Below are positions 9,859-19,138 of a stretch of 64,000 nt of DNA, in pieces. This DNA comes from Veronia nyctiphanis (lineage in GTDB: Bacteria > Pseudomonadota > Gammaproteobacteria > Enterobacterales > Vibrionaceae): contig NZ_PEIB01000008.1 of assembly GCF_004116385.1 (NCBI RefSeq), positions 89,575 to 153,574 of the forward strand. The letters run 5' to 3'. The translations under genes were made by a program, and so were the position numbers. Numbering within the stretch: position 1 is the first letter of the stretch; the number at the start of each line of letters is the position of its first letter. Below the pieces are notes generated by a model. The model was not told the origin of the DNA. It searched no databases and saw nothing but the letters and a program-made list of their open reading frames with translations.

Positions 9859-9884
9859 CCGCTCCTTTGACATTCAGGAGTCGG
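9859..9884 (+). promoter_or_regulatory. Ribosome binding site inside a hairpin, terC-like gene
   Basis: CCGCTCCT (9859-9866) pairs with AGGAGTCGG (9876-9884, one bulged base). The AGGAG at 9876-9880 is the Shine-Dalgarno sequence, eight bases before the ATG at 9889, so the hairpin would mask it. Confidence 0.5.
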
Positions 9885-9888
9885 CAAA

Positions 9889-10653
9889 ATGATAGAACTA
9901 TTCCTACAACCTGAATCTCTCGTAATTCTCGCCACCCTGTTTGCACTGGAACTGGTGCTTGGTGTCGATAATATTGTCTTTATCTCAGTACTTTGTGAAC
10001 GTTTACCAGAACATCAGCGTAAATTCGCCCGTAATCTGGGTATTGGTCTTGCTGTTGTCGTGCGTATTCTGCTTGTCTTCTCAATCAGCTGGTTGATGTC
10101 GTTGACGGCACCGCTTGTGTCGTTGGGTGACTTCTCCTTCACTGGGCGGGATTTGATTCTGATTGGTGGTGGTGTCTTCCTGTTGGTGAAAAGCCTCAAG
10201 GAGCTGCGTCACTGGTTGTTGCCGCATGATGAACAATCTGGCAGCACTGTCACTGCGGGCTTGGCCTTAGTTCTGCTACAAATTGTTGCAGTCGATGCGG
10301 TCTTCTCGATGGACTCAGTGATTACTGCCGTTGGTATGACATCAGAAATACCACTGATGGTAGCAGCTATTCTTTCATCAGCGGCGATTATGGTGCTGTG
10401 TGCTGAGAAGATTAACCACTATGTGATGAAGTACCCTGGATTCAAAACACTGGCTTTACTGTTCTTGGTATTGCTGGGTGCAATGTTGATGATTGAAGGC
10501 TTCGGTGTTCACTTCAACAAGGGATATGTCTACTTTGCAATGGCGTTCGGTATGATCATGGAAACCTGTCATATCCTGCTCCAGAAAAAGCAAAGACAGA
10601 AGCACAAAAGATCTATCATTCGTATTCGCCCCTTAAAAATGGCGAGACACTGA
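9889..10653 (+). CDS. TerC family integral membrane protein
   Basis: 254 residues with about seven membrane helices. The conserved ELVLGVDNIVFI motif near residue 21 and VDAVFSMDSVITAVG near 135 are the paired acidic signatures of the TerC/LCN3 family (PF03741). Members such as Alx, YoaE and MeeF/MeeY are linked to manganese export or metal loading of exported enzymes. The C-terminus is basic (KKQRQKHKRS). The upstream leader with repeats and a masked ribosome binding site suggests regulated expression, possibly by metal. No manganese riboswitch signature was recognised. The substrate is inferred from family only. Confidence 0.85.
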   Translation: MIELFLQPESLVILATLFALELVLGVDNIVFISVLCERLPEHQRKFARNLGIGLAVVVRILLVFSISWLMSLTAPLVSLGDFSFTGRDLILIGGGVFLLVKSLKELRHWLLPHDEQSGSTVTAGLALVLLQIVAVDAVFSMDSVITAVGMTSEIPLMVAAILSSAAIMVLCAEKINHYVMKYPGFKTLALLFLVLLGAMLMIEGFGVHFNKGYVYFAMAFGMIMETCHILLQKKQRQKHKRSIIRIRPLKMARH

Positions 10654-10665
10654 AGGGTAGGGGTT

Positions 10666-10690
10666 ACCTGATATTAATTGCTAATCAGGT
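10666..10690 (+). terminator. Hairpin downstream of terC-like gene
   Basis: ACCTGAT and ATCAGGT pair around an AT-rich loop 13 bases after the stop; first of two tandem hairpins. Confidence 0.5.
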
Positions 10691-10697
10691 TGAAATG

Positions 10698-10728
10698 ACA
10701 GGCAGGGCGAAGATTCTGCCTGTTTGCT
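10698..10728 (+). terminator. Terminator between convergent genes
   Basis: ACAGGCAG and CTGCCTGT form a perfect stem followed by a short T-rich stretch. It lies between the terC-like gene and the convergent oxidoreductase gene, whose stop codon it abuts. Confidence 0.65.
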
Positions 10729-10729
10729 A

Positions 10730-11410
10730 TTAGGCTGAGTAGTTTTGCAGTGTTTTGCTTGGAACAATCTTAAGGTCAGAACGTCCAGGCCAGTGAGGCT
10801 CTGATAAACCTTTCATCATCGCTTTAGCAACGTCAACGGCCTTAACGGGTTCCAGACTCGCCAAAGGGCCTTTGAACGCAAAAGAAAAAACAGGTAACCA
10901 TTGTTGCAGTATTTTCTCGTCGGCTCTTGGGCGTTGTCTTTCGCCGAGCAGAGGGCCGGGACGAGCAATAAGAAGTCTTTCGAATCCCATCCCTCTCAAT
11001 GCCATTTCCATTTTACCCTTGCAGCGTAAATAGTGGCTGGGCGACCATCGATGGCTCCCCGCGCTTGAGACCACAGCAAGGTGTTTAACGCCCATCACTG
11101 CCATCATCTTGGCGACTTTAACGACAAGGTGAAGATCGACATCCTCAAGCCCTTTCTTCCCGCCTGCTTCTTTCTTTGTGGTTCCGAGGCAGATATAACC
11201 TTGCAATGGAACAGGCCATTGAGGTTGCCAGTGGGTGACAGCCAATTCTCGGTTTTGATGGAATACAACTTTGTCGGAAGTGATATTTATCGGGCGTCGG
11301 GTGACGACATGGATTTGAGCGACATCAGGGTCACCCATTAACTGGTGAAGAAGTTCATCACCAACCAGCCCGGTCGCGCCTGCGACTATAACCGTTCTGG
11401 ACGATACCAT
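10730..11410 (-). CDS. NAD(P)H-binding Rossmann oxidoreductase (atypical SDR)
   Basis: 226 residues. The N-terminal VIVAGATGLVGDELL is the nucleotide-binding glycine motif of atypical short-chain dehydrogenases (NAD(P)H-binding family PF13460, YraR/HTATIP2-like). A VVSSAG strand and YLRCK near residue 127 give the Ser and YxxxK pair of an SDR active site. Substrate is unknown. The gene starts at 11410 with AAGGA upstream and is monocistronic, divergent from the YecA-like gene. Confidence 0.75.
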   Translation of the reverse strand: MVSSRTVIVAGATGLVGDELLHQLMGDPDVAQIHVVTRRPINITSDKVVFHQNRELAVTHWQPQWPVPLQGYICLGTTKKEAGGKKGLEDVDLHLVVKVAKMMAVMGVKHLAVVSSAGSHRWSPSHYLRCKGKMEMALRGMGFERLLIARPGPLLGERQRPRADEKILQQWLPVFSFAFKGPLASLEPVKAVDVAKAMMKGLSEPHWPGRSDLKIVPSKTLQNYSA

Positions 11411-11497
11411 GAAATATCCTTATTTCCTTGTTTGACAGTTAATCATAACGTTGGTTTTCAATCAGCACGACATGAACTGTACATCAGGCTTTGAGTA

Positions 11498-12193
11498 TTG
11501 ATTGCACCTGAACTAAGATCAGAGCTTTTTGATGCTAAGAGACAATATATGTCAATTTTGCTAGAAATGGATGAAAACTGGGATGGAATGCCGCCATCCT
11601 TTATTGAAGGTGTGCTCCTTGCCGCAAACATGTCGCCTGCTCCTTTAAATCCTGACCAGTGGCTTCCGCTCATTGTGACGGGCGGGGTAACCGAAGACAA
11701 TGTTGAGCCGCTATCTGAATCCACTAAAAAATTAGTGATGACCCATTTTGAGCAGCAATACGCGACTTTGATGAGAGGTGAATACCGTTTACCCGTCACA
11801 TTGAATGTAGACCAAGAAATCAGTGAACAACATCAGTTTTTCGCTGAGGGCTTTTTGTCTGTCTGGCCAATCATTGAACCCTCTTGGCAAGGTGTCAATA
11901 TGCCCGACGGTACCCGAAGAATGCTCTCTGCGTTGATGACCACAATGATGTTTTTAAATGATGAGGCAGGTACGCTGGAGCAGATGCAACAAGCTGGTTT
12001 AACGGCGTTGCCAAGCCCAGCCAGTTATTACCGCCAATTAGAAGTGATGATTGCCGAAGTATCTGTTGCTGCAGATCATATTCAACATGGCCATGGCTCT
12101 AGCTCTGTAAATCCTTATAAAGAGGTTGGCCGCAATGACCCATGCCCTTGTGGCAGTGGCAAGAAATTTAAAAAGTGCTGTGGGAAAGGATGA
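11498..12193 (+). CDS. YecA/UPF0149 family protein with C-terminal SEC-C zinc motif
   Basis: 231 residues from a TTG at 11498; the start is uncertain because no strong ribosome binding site is visible. The N-terminal and central part is the helical YgfB/YecA (UPF0149) fold. The C-terminal 21 residues carry the SEC-C zinc-binding motif, [18 protein letters not shown], as in SecA and YecA. YecA of E. coli binds the ribosome and SecA-type zinc domains contact lipids and SecB; a ribosome- or secretion-related role is inferred. The Nudix gene starts one base after its stop codon, so the two are translationally linked. Confidence 0.75.
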   Translation: MIAPELRSELFDAKRQYMSILLEMDENWDGMPPSFIEGVLLAANMSPAPLNPDQWLPLIVTGGVTEDNVEPLSESTKKLVMTHFEQQYATLMRGEYRLPVTLNVDQEISEQHQFFAEGFLSVWPIIEPSWQGVNMPDGTRRMLSALMTTMMFLNDEAGTLEQMQQAGLTALPSPASYYRQLEVMIAEVSVAADHIQHGHGSSSVNPYKEVGRNDPCPCGSGKKFKKCCGKG

Positions 12194-12194
12194 G

Positions 12195-12593
12195 ATGATT
12201 TCTCCTATTCGTGTTGTCGCAGGTGTTGTCGTTAAAAGTGGGAAAGTGTTGCTGACTCAGCGGCGCGACAAAAATGGACAACAAGGGCTCTGGGAGTTTC
12301 CAGGTGGTAAGGTCGAACCTGGTGAAACCGATCAACAGGCTCTCGAACGTGAATTGGATGAAGAATTAGCCATCAAGGTGGAGGTGTCTGAGCAAATCGT
12401 GGAGACACTCCATCATTATGAAGACAAATCGATTCTACTATGTAGCTATCTATGCCGATGGATAGATGGTGATATTGAGTTGCGATATCACCAGAATCTG
12501 GCTTGGGTTAATGAGAACGAAGTGAAAGCGTATCAATTAAGCGATGCCGATATCCCTGTTACCGCATTGCTGAAGCACTACCTTTCAAAATAG
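12195..12593 (+). CDS. Nudix hydrolase, MutT/NudG-like (deoxy)nucleoside triphosphate pyrophosphohydrolase
   Basis: 132 residues; ATG at 12195 lies one base after the upstream stop codon, with GGAAAGGATGAG serving as ribosome binding site inside that gene. The Nudix box GGKVEPGETDQQALERELDE and following ELAI contains the catalytic REL-E-E glutamates. The WEFPGGK start and the C-terminal LAWVNENEV and ADIPV elements resemble NudG (CTP pyrophosphohydrolase) at least as much as MutT. It would sanitise damaged nucleotides such as 8-oxo-dGTP or 5-hydroxy-CTP in the cytosol. The exact substrate is not decided. Confidence 0.8.
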   Translation: MISPIRVVAGVVVKSGKVLLTQRRDKNGQQGLWEFPGGKVEPGETDQQALERELDEELAIKVEVSEQIVETLHHYEDKSILLCSYLCRWIDGDIELRYHQNLAWVNENEVKAYQLSDADIPVTALLKHYLSK

Positions 12594-12601
12594 ACTATTG
12601 A

Positions 12602-12626
12602 GCCCCTGTATGTGTGTTTTAGGGGC
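12602..12626. terminator. Short hairpin between convergent Nudix and dsbB genes
   Basis: GCCCCT pairs with AGGGGC around a 13-base GT-rich loop. No clear T run follows on either strand, so terminator function is only possible. Confidence 0.35.
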
Positions 12627-12650
12627 CCGTATTCATATGGTTAGTGAGAG

Positions 12651-13189
12651 TTAACTGCTGATGTGCTGTTTTTTGAAAAGACCGACAAGCTGGCTAACAA
12701 ACACAATTACGAAGGCCACGAATAACGCAATAAATATTCCTAACAGCCATTGTGGCATTGAGTACCCTAAAAACTGCCAAACGATGTGTGCACAGTCACC
12801 GTATGACTCAAAGACATTGGGAAACCAGATATTCAGTGGAGCCCAGCTTGGGAAGGTAACGAAGAGTTCACATGTTGGGCCAAACAACACCGTTGGGTCC
12901 GGGAACTGATACTCTACATGCTGATGAGCGAGCTTCGCTCCCCAGCCAGCGGAAATCCCCCATCCGATAAGCCCTAACCATCGAAACACGGAATGTTCAG
13001 GTGCAAGTAAGCCAACCAGAGCAGCCGCAGCAATACCGAACATCGCCACCCTTTCATAAATACACATCACACAGGCTGAAGGTTCATAATATGCTGAAAA
13101 TAAAGCGCTATTGATTCAAACGCAAGCGTAATGGCCAGTAACAAGCCCCAAGCGAGTCGACCCTTAGATATCTGGAAAATGAAACGCAT
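12651..13189 (-). CDS. dsbB: Disulfide bond formation protein DsbB, one frameshift
   Basis: Inner-membrane quinone reductase that reoxidises DsbA. ATG at 13189 begins MRFIFQISKGRLAWGLL; the first frame reads to ALYFQHIMNLQP, where one base is missing near 13075. Restoring it gives PCVMCIYERVAMFG, the first CxxC pair of DsbB with the ubiquinone-contact Arg. The second periplasmic pair is at CELF and GDCAHIVW. Four membrane helices are visible and repaired length is 179 residues, as expected. It precedes and is separated from nhaB by a terminator, an arrangement usual in vibrios (nhaB-dsbB). The loss of one base from CCT/TGT looks like a sequence error. Confidence 0.88.
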
Positions 13190-13204
13190 AATGGTGATAC
13201 ATCC

Positions 13205-13240
13205 AAAAAAGAAAAAAGCCTTGTTTCCAAGGCTTTTATT
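13205..13240 (-). terminator. Terminator of nhaB
   Basis: AAAAGCCTTG and CAAGGCTTTT form a perfect stem with a four-base loop; read on the minus strand it is followed by a long T run (13205-13217), about 30 bases after the nhaB stop codon. Confidence 0.8.
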
Positions 13241-13269
13241 GAAAAGGGTATTGCTTTAAAGGTCAATGA

Positions 13270-14855
13270 TTAATGACCAGAAGATGCAGCTCCAACAGCA
13301 GATGTCACACCCTCAGTGATCCATCCATTGGCCATGAACCAATCCGTCATCGGCATAAGCAGTAACTCGATTCCGGCCAAGCCGACTAACCCTAGTACGA
13401 TGGTATAAGGAAGAGCCATATATACCATCTTGCCATAAGATAAACGCAGAAGAGGAGCCAGCGTCGACGTCAATAGGAACAAGAATGCCGCTTGTCCGTT
13501 TGGTGTTGCCACAGAAGGGAGGTTAGTACCTGTGTTGATGGCTACAGCCAGTAACTCGAACTGTTGACGGTCAATCAGGCCATCAACAAGAGCTTTCTTC
13601 ACTTCTGTAATATAAACGGTTCCAACGAATACGTTGTCTGAAACCATAGAGAGGAGGCCATTGGCGATATAGAACATAGTCAGCTGGCTATGACCGTCCA
13701 ACGATAGCACCAGCTCGATGACAGGCGTGAAAAGCTTTTGATCAATAATTACAGCAACAACGGAGAAGAACACGGTGAGTAGCGCGGTGAATGGCAGTGC
13801 TTCTTCAAAGGCTTTACCAATTTGGTGCTCGTCAATGACACCAGTAAATGACGTTGCCAAAATGATGACCGTTAGACCGATAAGACCAACAGTTGCTAAG
13901 TGCATAGCCAGAGCAATAACAAGCCAGGCTGCGATTAACCCCTGAGCAACCAGCTTCATTCTATCCATGTTGGTGCGCTTTTTACGCTCGGCACGATCAA
14001 ACTCGACCAATATGTTTCGGACGTTTTGCGGCAACTTGCTTCCATAGTCGAAGATTTTGAATTTCTCGACCAAGAAGCAGGTAGCTAGTCCACAGAAAAG
14101 CACGGGTAATGTAACGGGAAGCATGCGGATAACAAATTCACCAAAGCCCCAGCCAGCATTGTCAGCAATAATGAGGTTTTGTGGTTCTCCTACCATGGTC
14201 ATTACACCGCCAAGGGCTGTACCTACACCAGCATGCATCATCAGGCTGCGAAGGAATGCACGGTATCGTTCTAGGTCATCACGGCTGAGCTCATCACGTA
14301 GGTGATCATCGCTGGTGTGGTCGTGGTTTGAGCCAAACTCTTTACCTGATGCGACTTTGTGATAGATGGAGTAGAAGCCAACGGCGACACTAATCACAAC
14401 GGCGATAACAGTCAGTGCGTCGAGGAAAGCGGATAAAAAGGCCGCAGAAAAACAGAAGGCCAAGGACAGTAAGGCCTTGGATTTAATGCCGAGCAATATC
14501 TTGGTGAAAATGAACAGCAGCAGCTGTTTCATAAAGTAGATACCGGCAACCATGAAGACCAAGAGGAGGAGGACATCAAAGTTCTGAACTAATTCATGTT
14601 TGACGTGGTCTGCGCTTGTCATACCAATTGCGACTGCTTCTATCGCAAGAAGGCCGCCGGGCTGCAGCGGGTAACATTTGAGTGCCATTGCGAGGGTGAA
14701 GATAAACTCAATAACGAGTAACCAACCTGCAACAAAAGGGTCAATTGCAAAACGATGGGGTTGATGATCAGAAATGACACAATTGCCATCTTATACCAAC
14801 TTGGTGCCTTACCAAGGAAATTTTTGATAAGCGCATTTCTTAGCGAAATAGCCAT
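13270..14855 (-). CDS. nhaB: Na+/H+ antiporter NhaB, one frameshift
   Basis: Inner-membrane sodium extrusion protein of 528 residues after repair. ATG 14855 begins [20 protein letters not shown] and runs to LIINPIV, where the minus strand has four T instead of five (14749-14752). Adding a T gives [21 protein letters not shown] and joins the main frame [19 protein letters not shown]. Twelve or so membrane helices follow, with the conserved [14 protein letters not shown] segment and [11 protein letters not shown]. NhaB exchanges Na+ for H+ and supports growth in saline medium. It is divergent from fadR, the same neighbourhood as in E. coli and vibrios. The homopolymer loss is a typical sequencing artefact. 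Confidence 0.93.
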
Positions 14856-15016
14856 AGTTACATCTCATTTATTTTTAGAGTGGCAAGTCGGTTTTGGAGT
14901 ATTACTCAGCAGAAAGGTCTGTTGCTCGTTTTAGCAGCGACTGTGTGGTGTGGCAAGTGCTGTTTATTATGAGACGACGCAATGCTAACAATCCTTTTAA
15001 CAAGCCTATCGACGTT

Positions 15017-15032
15017 ATGTAACGGGTTACAT
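15017..15032. promoter_or_regulatory. Palindrome in the nhaB-fadR intergenic region
   Basis: ATGTAACGGGTTACAT has perfect seven-base arms around GG. It lies about 160 bases upstream of nhaB, in the position of an operator; the binding protein is unknown. Confidence 0.4.
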
Positions 15033-15252
15033 TACAAGTTTAAGCGTCAAATTGGCCCACATTGGTGCGACTTTTATAGAAAATAGATAGCTTCCAAACA
15101 AATCTTAAAGTTTTACAAGTTTCGGCTCACAAAAGCCGCGCAAACTATACAAGTTACAGTTTACTTGGAGAAGTCGTGTCCGCATTGATTGAGATCAGTA
15201 TTGCATTTACGTCGTTCCACCTACAGGCATTTCATGGATTGTATTTCTTGAT

Positions 15253-15270
15253 ATACCTCTAAAGTGGTAT
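15253..15270. promoter_or_regulatory. Imperfect palindrome upstream of fadR
   Basis: ATACCTCTAAAGTGGTAT has matching outer ATACC/GGTAT arms and CT/AG inner pairs, 46 bases before the fadR ATG. It is not a FadR consensus site (no CTGGT). It may be an operator overlapping the fadR promoter. Confidence 0.4.
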
Positions 15271-15316
15271 GATGAGTAGATTATCACATCAAGAACTCAC
15301 GCGGAAATACGAATAA

Positions 15317-16168
15317 ATGGTTATCAAGGCGGACAGCCCAGCAACTTTTGCTGAGAAGTATATTATCGAAAGTATCTGGAATAATCACTTTCCTATGGGT
15401 TCCATCTTACCTGCAGAAAGAGAGCTGTCGGAACTGATTGGTGTCACGAGGACAACACTACGCGAAGTATTGCAGCGACTCGCGAGAGATGGATGGTTGA
15501 CCATCCAGCACGGTAAGCCAACTCGGGTCAACGATTACATGAACACGTCTGGCCTCAACATTTTAGATACCCTCGTCACCCTCGAAGGGCAAGATGTTCA
15601 TGGTGTGCTTGAAAACCTCCTTTCTGCGAGAACAGATATTGGTGGTGTTTTTATGCGCTACGCTGCTAAGAACAAGCCTGAATATTCGATAGCGTTGGTT
15701 GAGAGAATTATCAATAACTGCGAGCGCTTGCTGGAAAGCGAAAGTTTTAACAGCTTCATTGAAAACACCGAAGAAAAGGCCGATATTCTTGCGACAACCA
15801 AGAAGATTATCGACCGTTTCGGTAAGTCAAACCCTGAACTTTGTGAACAGATTTGTTGGGCAAGAGCATTCAACCACTATGACTACATGCTGTTTCAGGG
15901 AATGGCGCGAGCATCCGGTAACAAGATATATATACTGACCATGAACGGAATGCGTAAGATATATGCACGTGTTGGCGGTTATTACTTTATGGATAAGCGT
16001 GCGTGCCAGATTGCATTGTCCTTTTATCGTGATCTTCTTGAACTGATTGCTTCTGGTAACAACAAAGAAATTGCAGTACGTTTAAAGCAGTACGGCCGAG
16101 AGAGTGGGGCTCTCTGGTTGGCGAACAGAGACACAATAAGCCATTTGATGGAAGAAGAAGAAGCGTAA
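15317..16168 (+). CDS. fadR: Fatty acid metabolism regulator FadR (Vibrio type)
   Basis: 283 residues. The N-terminal GntR winged helix (about 10-75) includes LPAERELSELIGVTRTTLRE and QRLARDGWL, the DNA-recognition helices. The C-terminal acyl-CoA-binding domain is longer than the 239-residue E. coli protein by about 40 residues, around 135-180 (roughly ESESFNSFIENTEEKADIL); this insertion is known in Vibrio FadR and adds a second acyl-CoA pocket. FadR represses fad degradation genes and activates fab genes, and releases DNA on binding long-chain acyl-CoA. Targets in this window include fadH (perfect operator at 28887-28899) and probably the fadL at 48594. It is monocistronic with a shared terminator. 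Confidence 0.95.
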   Translation: MVIKADSPATFAEKYIIESIWNNHFPMGSILPAERELSELIGVTRTTLREVLQRLARDGWLTIQHGKPTRVNDYMNTSGLNILDTLVTLEGQDVHGVLENLLSARTDIGGVFMRYAAKNKPEYSIALVERIINNCERLLESESFNSFIENTEEKADILATTKKIIDRFGKSNPELCEQICWARAFNHYDYMLFQGMARASGNKIYILTMNGMRKIYARVGGYYFMDKRACQIALSFYRDLLELIASGNNKEIAVRLKQYGRESGALWLANRDTISHLMEEEEA

Positions 16169-16185
16169 CCTTTTCCCTAAGATGC

Positions 16186-16215
16186 AAAAAAAGAGGCTTA
16201 ATGAGCCTCTTTTTT
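16186..16215. terminator. Bidirectional terminator between fadR and spoVR-like gene
   Basis: AAAAAAGAGGCT and AGCCTCTTTTTT form a perfect stem around TAATG, with A and T runs on both sides, so it can serve both convergent genes. Confidence 0.88.
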
Positions 16216-16232
16216 ATTTCCACAAGGTGTTT

Positions 16233-17777
16233 CTAGCTGCCGGGTATCAGGTCTGGATCGAATTGAGGACGCTTTGGGCAAGTCGCAATAATCTTGGCTT
16301 TGCCGTCTGGCATTTCCTCTTCCAGAACGACTTCGAAACCCCAAAGGCGATGAACGTGTTTGAGTACCTCGTCATACGTGTCGTTCAGAGGAATTCGATT
16401 GTGTGGGACGTATCTGAGTGTTAAAGACCTATTACCACGCAGGTCAACATCCCAAACCTGTATGTTGGGTTCGTTGTTACTCAGGTTGTACTGTGCAGAT
16501 AGCTTCTCCCTTATCTGACGATAGCCTTCCTCGTTGTGGATGCCCATCACTTCGATGAAATTCTGTCTGTCATCATCGTTGATGGCGAAAAACTTCATAT
16601 CACGCATGACTTTGGGTGAGAGGAACTGACTAATGAAGCTCTCATCTTTAAAGTTTTGCATGGCAAAATGCACGGTTTCCAACCAGTCTTTTCCCGCAAA
16701 ATCCGGGAACCAAAACTTGTCTTCGTCCGTTGGATTTTCACAAATTCGCCTGATGTCCTGAAACATAGCGAAGCCAAGCGCATATGGGTTGATACCACTG
16801 TAATAACGGCTGTTGTACGGCGGTTGAGCAACTACGTTGGTGTGGCTATGTAAGAACTCCATGATGAATCGGTCTGTTACTAAACCTTCGTCGTACATGT
16901 GGTTGAGAATGGTGTAATGCCAGAATGTCGCCCACCCTTCGTTCATCACTTGAGTTTGCTTTTGAGGGTAGAAATACTGACTTACTTTTCTCACGATACG
17001 GACGATTTCACGTTGCCAAGGTTCAAGTAACGGAGCGTGTTTCTCAAAGAAATAGAGAATATTTTCTTGTGGTTCAGAAGGGAAACGGTCAACTTGCACT
17101 TCCCGTTTTTTCTCGCTGGCGGGAATGGTTCTCCAAAGAGCATTTACTTGTGTTTGTAAATAATCTTCGCGTGCTTTTTGTCTTGCAACCTCTTCTGCCA
17201 TTGAAATTTTTTGCGGACGTTTGTAACGATCAACGCCATAGTTCATTAGTGCGTGACAAGAATCTAGGAGTTTCTCGACTTCATCTACGCCATATTTTTC
17301 TTCGCAGTCACTGATGTAATTCTTCGCAAACAGCAGATAATCGATGATTGAGCTGGCATCCGTCCATGTCTGGAAGAGGTAATTCCCTTTGAAAAAAGAG
17401 TTATGCCCATAGCTGGCATGAGCCATCACCAGTGCCTGCATGGTGATGGTATTTTCTTCCATCAAGTAAGCTATACAAGGGTCAGAGTTGATGACTATCT
17501 CGTATGCCAGCCCCATATGCCCATGTTTGTAGTTACGCTCAGTCTCGATAAATTTCTTACCAAACGACCAGTGGCTATAGTTGATTGGCATACCCACACT
17601 CGAGTAGGCATCCATCATCTGCTCAGCAGTGATGATTTCTATCTGGTTGACATAGGTATCGAGTTTATAGTGCTCAGCGACGCGCTTAATCTCGACATGA
17701 TATTGGTCTAGTAATTCGAAAGTCCAATCCGGACCATCACTCAGGGTCTTTTTCTTCTTTTTCGATGCGACAGCCAT
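16233..17777 (-). CDS. ycgB: SpoVR family protein (YcgB)
   Basis: 514 residues; ATG at 17777 chosen because AAGGAGG stands six bases upstream. Basic N-terminus (SKKKKK), then the SpoVR fold with conserved segments GMPINYSHWSFGKKF, MAHASYGHNSFFKGN, VMNEGWATFWHY and YNSRYYSGINPYALGF. Molecular function is unknown. In many bacteria SpoVR is encoded with PrkA kinase and YeaH/YhbH and is induced with them in stationary phase and stress. Here the three are contiguous in the order prkA, yeaH, spoVR on the minus strand, with only 45 bases between yeaH and this gene, so one operon is likely. Confidence 0.92.
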   Translation of the reverse strand: MAVASKKKKKTLSDGPDWTFELLDQYHVEIKRVAEHYKLDTYVNQIEIITAEQMMDAYSSVGMPINYSHWSFGKKFIETERNYKHGHMGLAYEIVINSDPCIAYLMEENTITMQALVMAHASYGHNSFFKGNYLFQTWTDASSIIDYLLFAKNYISDCEEKYGVDEVEKLLDSCHALMNYGVDRYKRPQKISMAEEVARQKAREDYLQTQVNALWRTIPASEKKREVQVDRFPSEPQENILYFFEKHAPLLEPWQREIVRIVRKVSQYFYPQKQTQVMNEGWATFWHYTILNHMYDEGLVTDRFIMEFLHSHTNVVAQPPYNSRYYSGINPYALGFAMFQDIRRICENPTDEDKFWFPDFAGKDWLETVHFAMQNFKDESFISQFLSPKVMRDMKFFAINDDDRQNFIEVMGIHNEEGYRQIREKLSAQYNLSNNEPNIQVWDVDLRGNRSLTLRYVPHNRIPLNDTYDEVLKHVHRLWGFEVVLEEEMPDGKAKIIATCPKRPQFDPDLIPGS

Positions 17778-17822
17778 GTGAGTCCTCCTTAACAATTCGT
17801 CAGGACGTGGATCTGCGACTTC

Positions 17823-19094
17823 TTAATCAACCTGCTTTTTAAACAGCTCTCGAAATACAGGGAAGATGTCGTCAGCCGTGCGAATATTCTGCATAGCAAA
17901 ATTCTCATGCGCTTCGTCAAGCGCTTCGTACTCACGCCAGAGTGTTTGGTGTGCTCTGCGGGTGATTTCTATGTACGAGTAATAGCGAGTAACAGGCAAA
18001 AGCTTTTGTTCAAGTATTTCCCGACAACCCGGTGAGTCGTCCGCCCAGTTATCGCCATCCGAGGCTTGTGCTGCGTAGATATTCCATTCGTTTGATGGAT
18101 AACGATCTTTGAGGATCTCATCCATCAAACGCAGAGCACTTGAAACAATGGTTCCGCCCGTTTCCTGAGAATAGAAGAACTCATGTTCATCCACTTCTTT
18201 CGCAAGCGTGTGGTGACGTATAAAAACGACTTCAACATTTTTATAAGTTCTCGTCAGGAACAGATAAAGCAAAATATAGAAACGTTTTGCGATATCTTTT
18301 GTGGCTTGATCCATCGAACCGGAAACATCCATCAAACAAAACATGACTGCTTGGCTGCTGGGTTGTGGTCGCTTCTCGTAGTTTTTATAACGAAGGTCAA
18401 ATGTATCAATGAAAGGAACAGCAGAGATTTTGTCTCTGAGAGCCTGAATTTCTTCTTGAACGCGCTTTTCCTCCAATGGTTTGGCTGGCTCAGTGCTTTT
18501 AAGCGTCTCAAGTTCAGCCTCAAGTTCTCGTAGCTTGCGCCGTTTACCTGCGGTCATTGCGGTGCGTCTAGCCAGTGAGTTCTGAAGTGACTTAACGATA
18601 GCGATATTTGCAGGTACACCCGTTGCTTTGAAACCTGAGCGAAATGTTTTCCATTCAACCAGCTTGTTCATCTGGTTCTTCTTCAAGTTTGGCAACTCTA
18701 AATCTTCGAACAACAGATCCAGATATTCATCTTTTGATATTTGGAAAACAAAGTCATCTTGCCCCTCGCCATCAGGGCTGGCGTTTCCTTCTCCGGCTCC
18801 ACCACCACCGCCACCACCGGGTGGACGATCAATACGGTCGCCGGGTATAAATTGGTCGTTACCAGGGTGGACAGCATCGCGCTGTCCTCCTTTACCCTGA
18901 CGAAAGGTGGGCTCCCGGATATCCCGGGAGGGTATAGTTACGCTCTCACCACTGTCGACATCTGTGATCGAGCGGCTGTTCACAGCATCAGCAATCGAAT
19001 CTTTTATCTGCCGCTTGTGGCGGCGTAAAAAACGTTGTCTGTTTACCGTGCTTTTATTTTTACCGTTGAGCCTTCTATCGATAAAATGCGCCAT
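17823..19094 (-). CDS. yeaH: YeaH/YhbH family DUF444 protein with VWA domain
   Basis: 423 residues. Basic N-terminus ([11 protein letters not shown]), a glycine-rich linker (about 92-105, seven Gly in a row), a coiled-coil region rich in Glu/Lys (about 185-225), and a C-terminal von Willebrand A domain with an intact MIDAS motif DVSGSMD (about 250) plus TGGT and SDGDNW. YeaH/YhbH proteins act with the PrkA/YeaG kinase; in E. coli yeaGH is needed for survival under nitrogen starvation. It lies 44 bases downstream of prkA and is probably in the same operon. Frame intact. Confidence 0.93.
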   Translation of the reverse strand: MAHFIDRRLNGKNKSTVNRQRFLRRHKRQIKDSIADAVNSRSITDVDSGESVTIPSRDIREPTFRQGKGGQRDAVHPGNDQFIPGDRIDRPPGGGGGGGAGEGNASPDGEGQDDFVFQISKDEYLDLLFEDLELPNLKKNQMNKLVEWKTFRSGFKATGVPANIAIVKSLQNSLARRTAMTAGKRRKLRELEAELETLKSTEPAKPLEEKRVQEEIQALRDKISAVPFIDTFDLRYKNYEKRPQPSSQAVMFCLMDVSGSMDQATKDIAKRFYILLYLFLTRTYKNVEVVFIRHHTLAKEVDEHEFFYSQETGGTIVSSALRLMDEILKDRYPSNEWNIYAAQASDGDNWADDSPGCREILEQKLLPVTRYYSYIEITRRAHQTLWREYEALDEAHENFAMQNIRTADDIFPVFRELFKKQVD

Positions 19095-19138
19095 AAGCTC
19101 TCCCCGTATTCGTTCATCATTACTCCTGAATACTGTCC

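Larger units (their letters stand above)
14856..15316. other. Divergent promoter region nhaB/fadR
   Basis: 461 bases without a gene. It contains the two palindromes listed separately, AT-rich stretches and presumably both promoters. No FadR consensus operator is present, so fadR autoregulation is not evident. Confidence 0.5.

Noticed and set aside
9734..9888. yybP-ykoY manganese riboswitch before terC-like gene
   Set aside because: The conserved GGGGAGUA and GCCGCC-type segments of that class are not visible, so I report only the observed repeats.
18628..18900. Proline-rich plus-strand frame opposite yeaH
   Set aside because: It is the reverse of the glycine-rich linker of YeaH and has no independent support.
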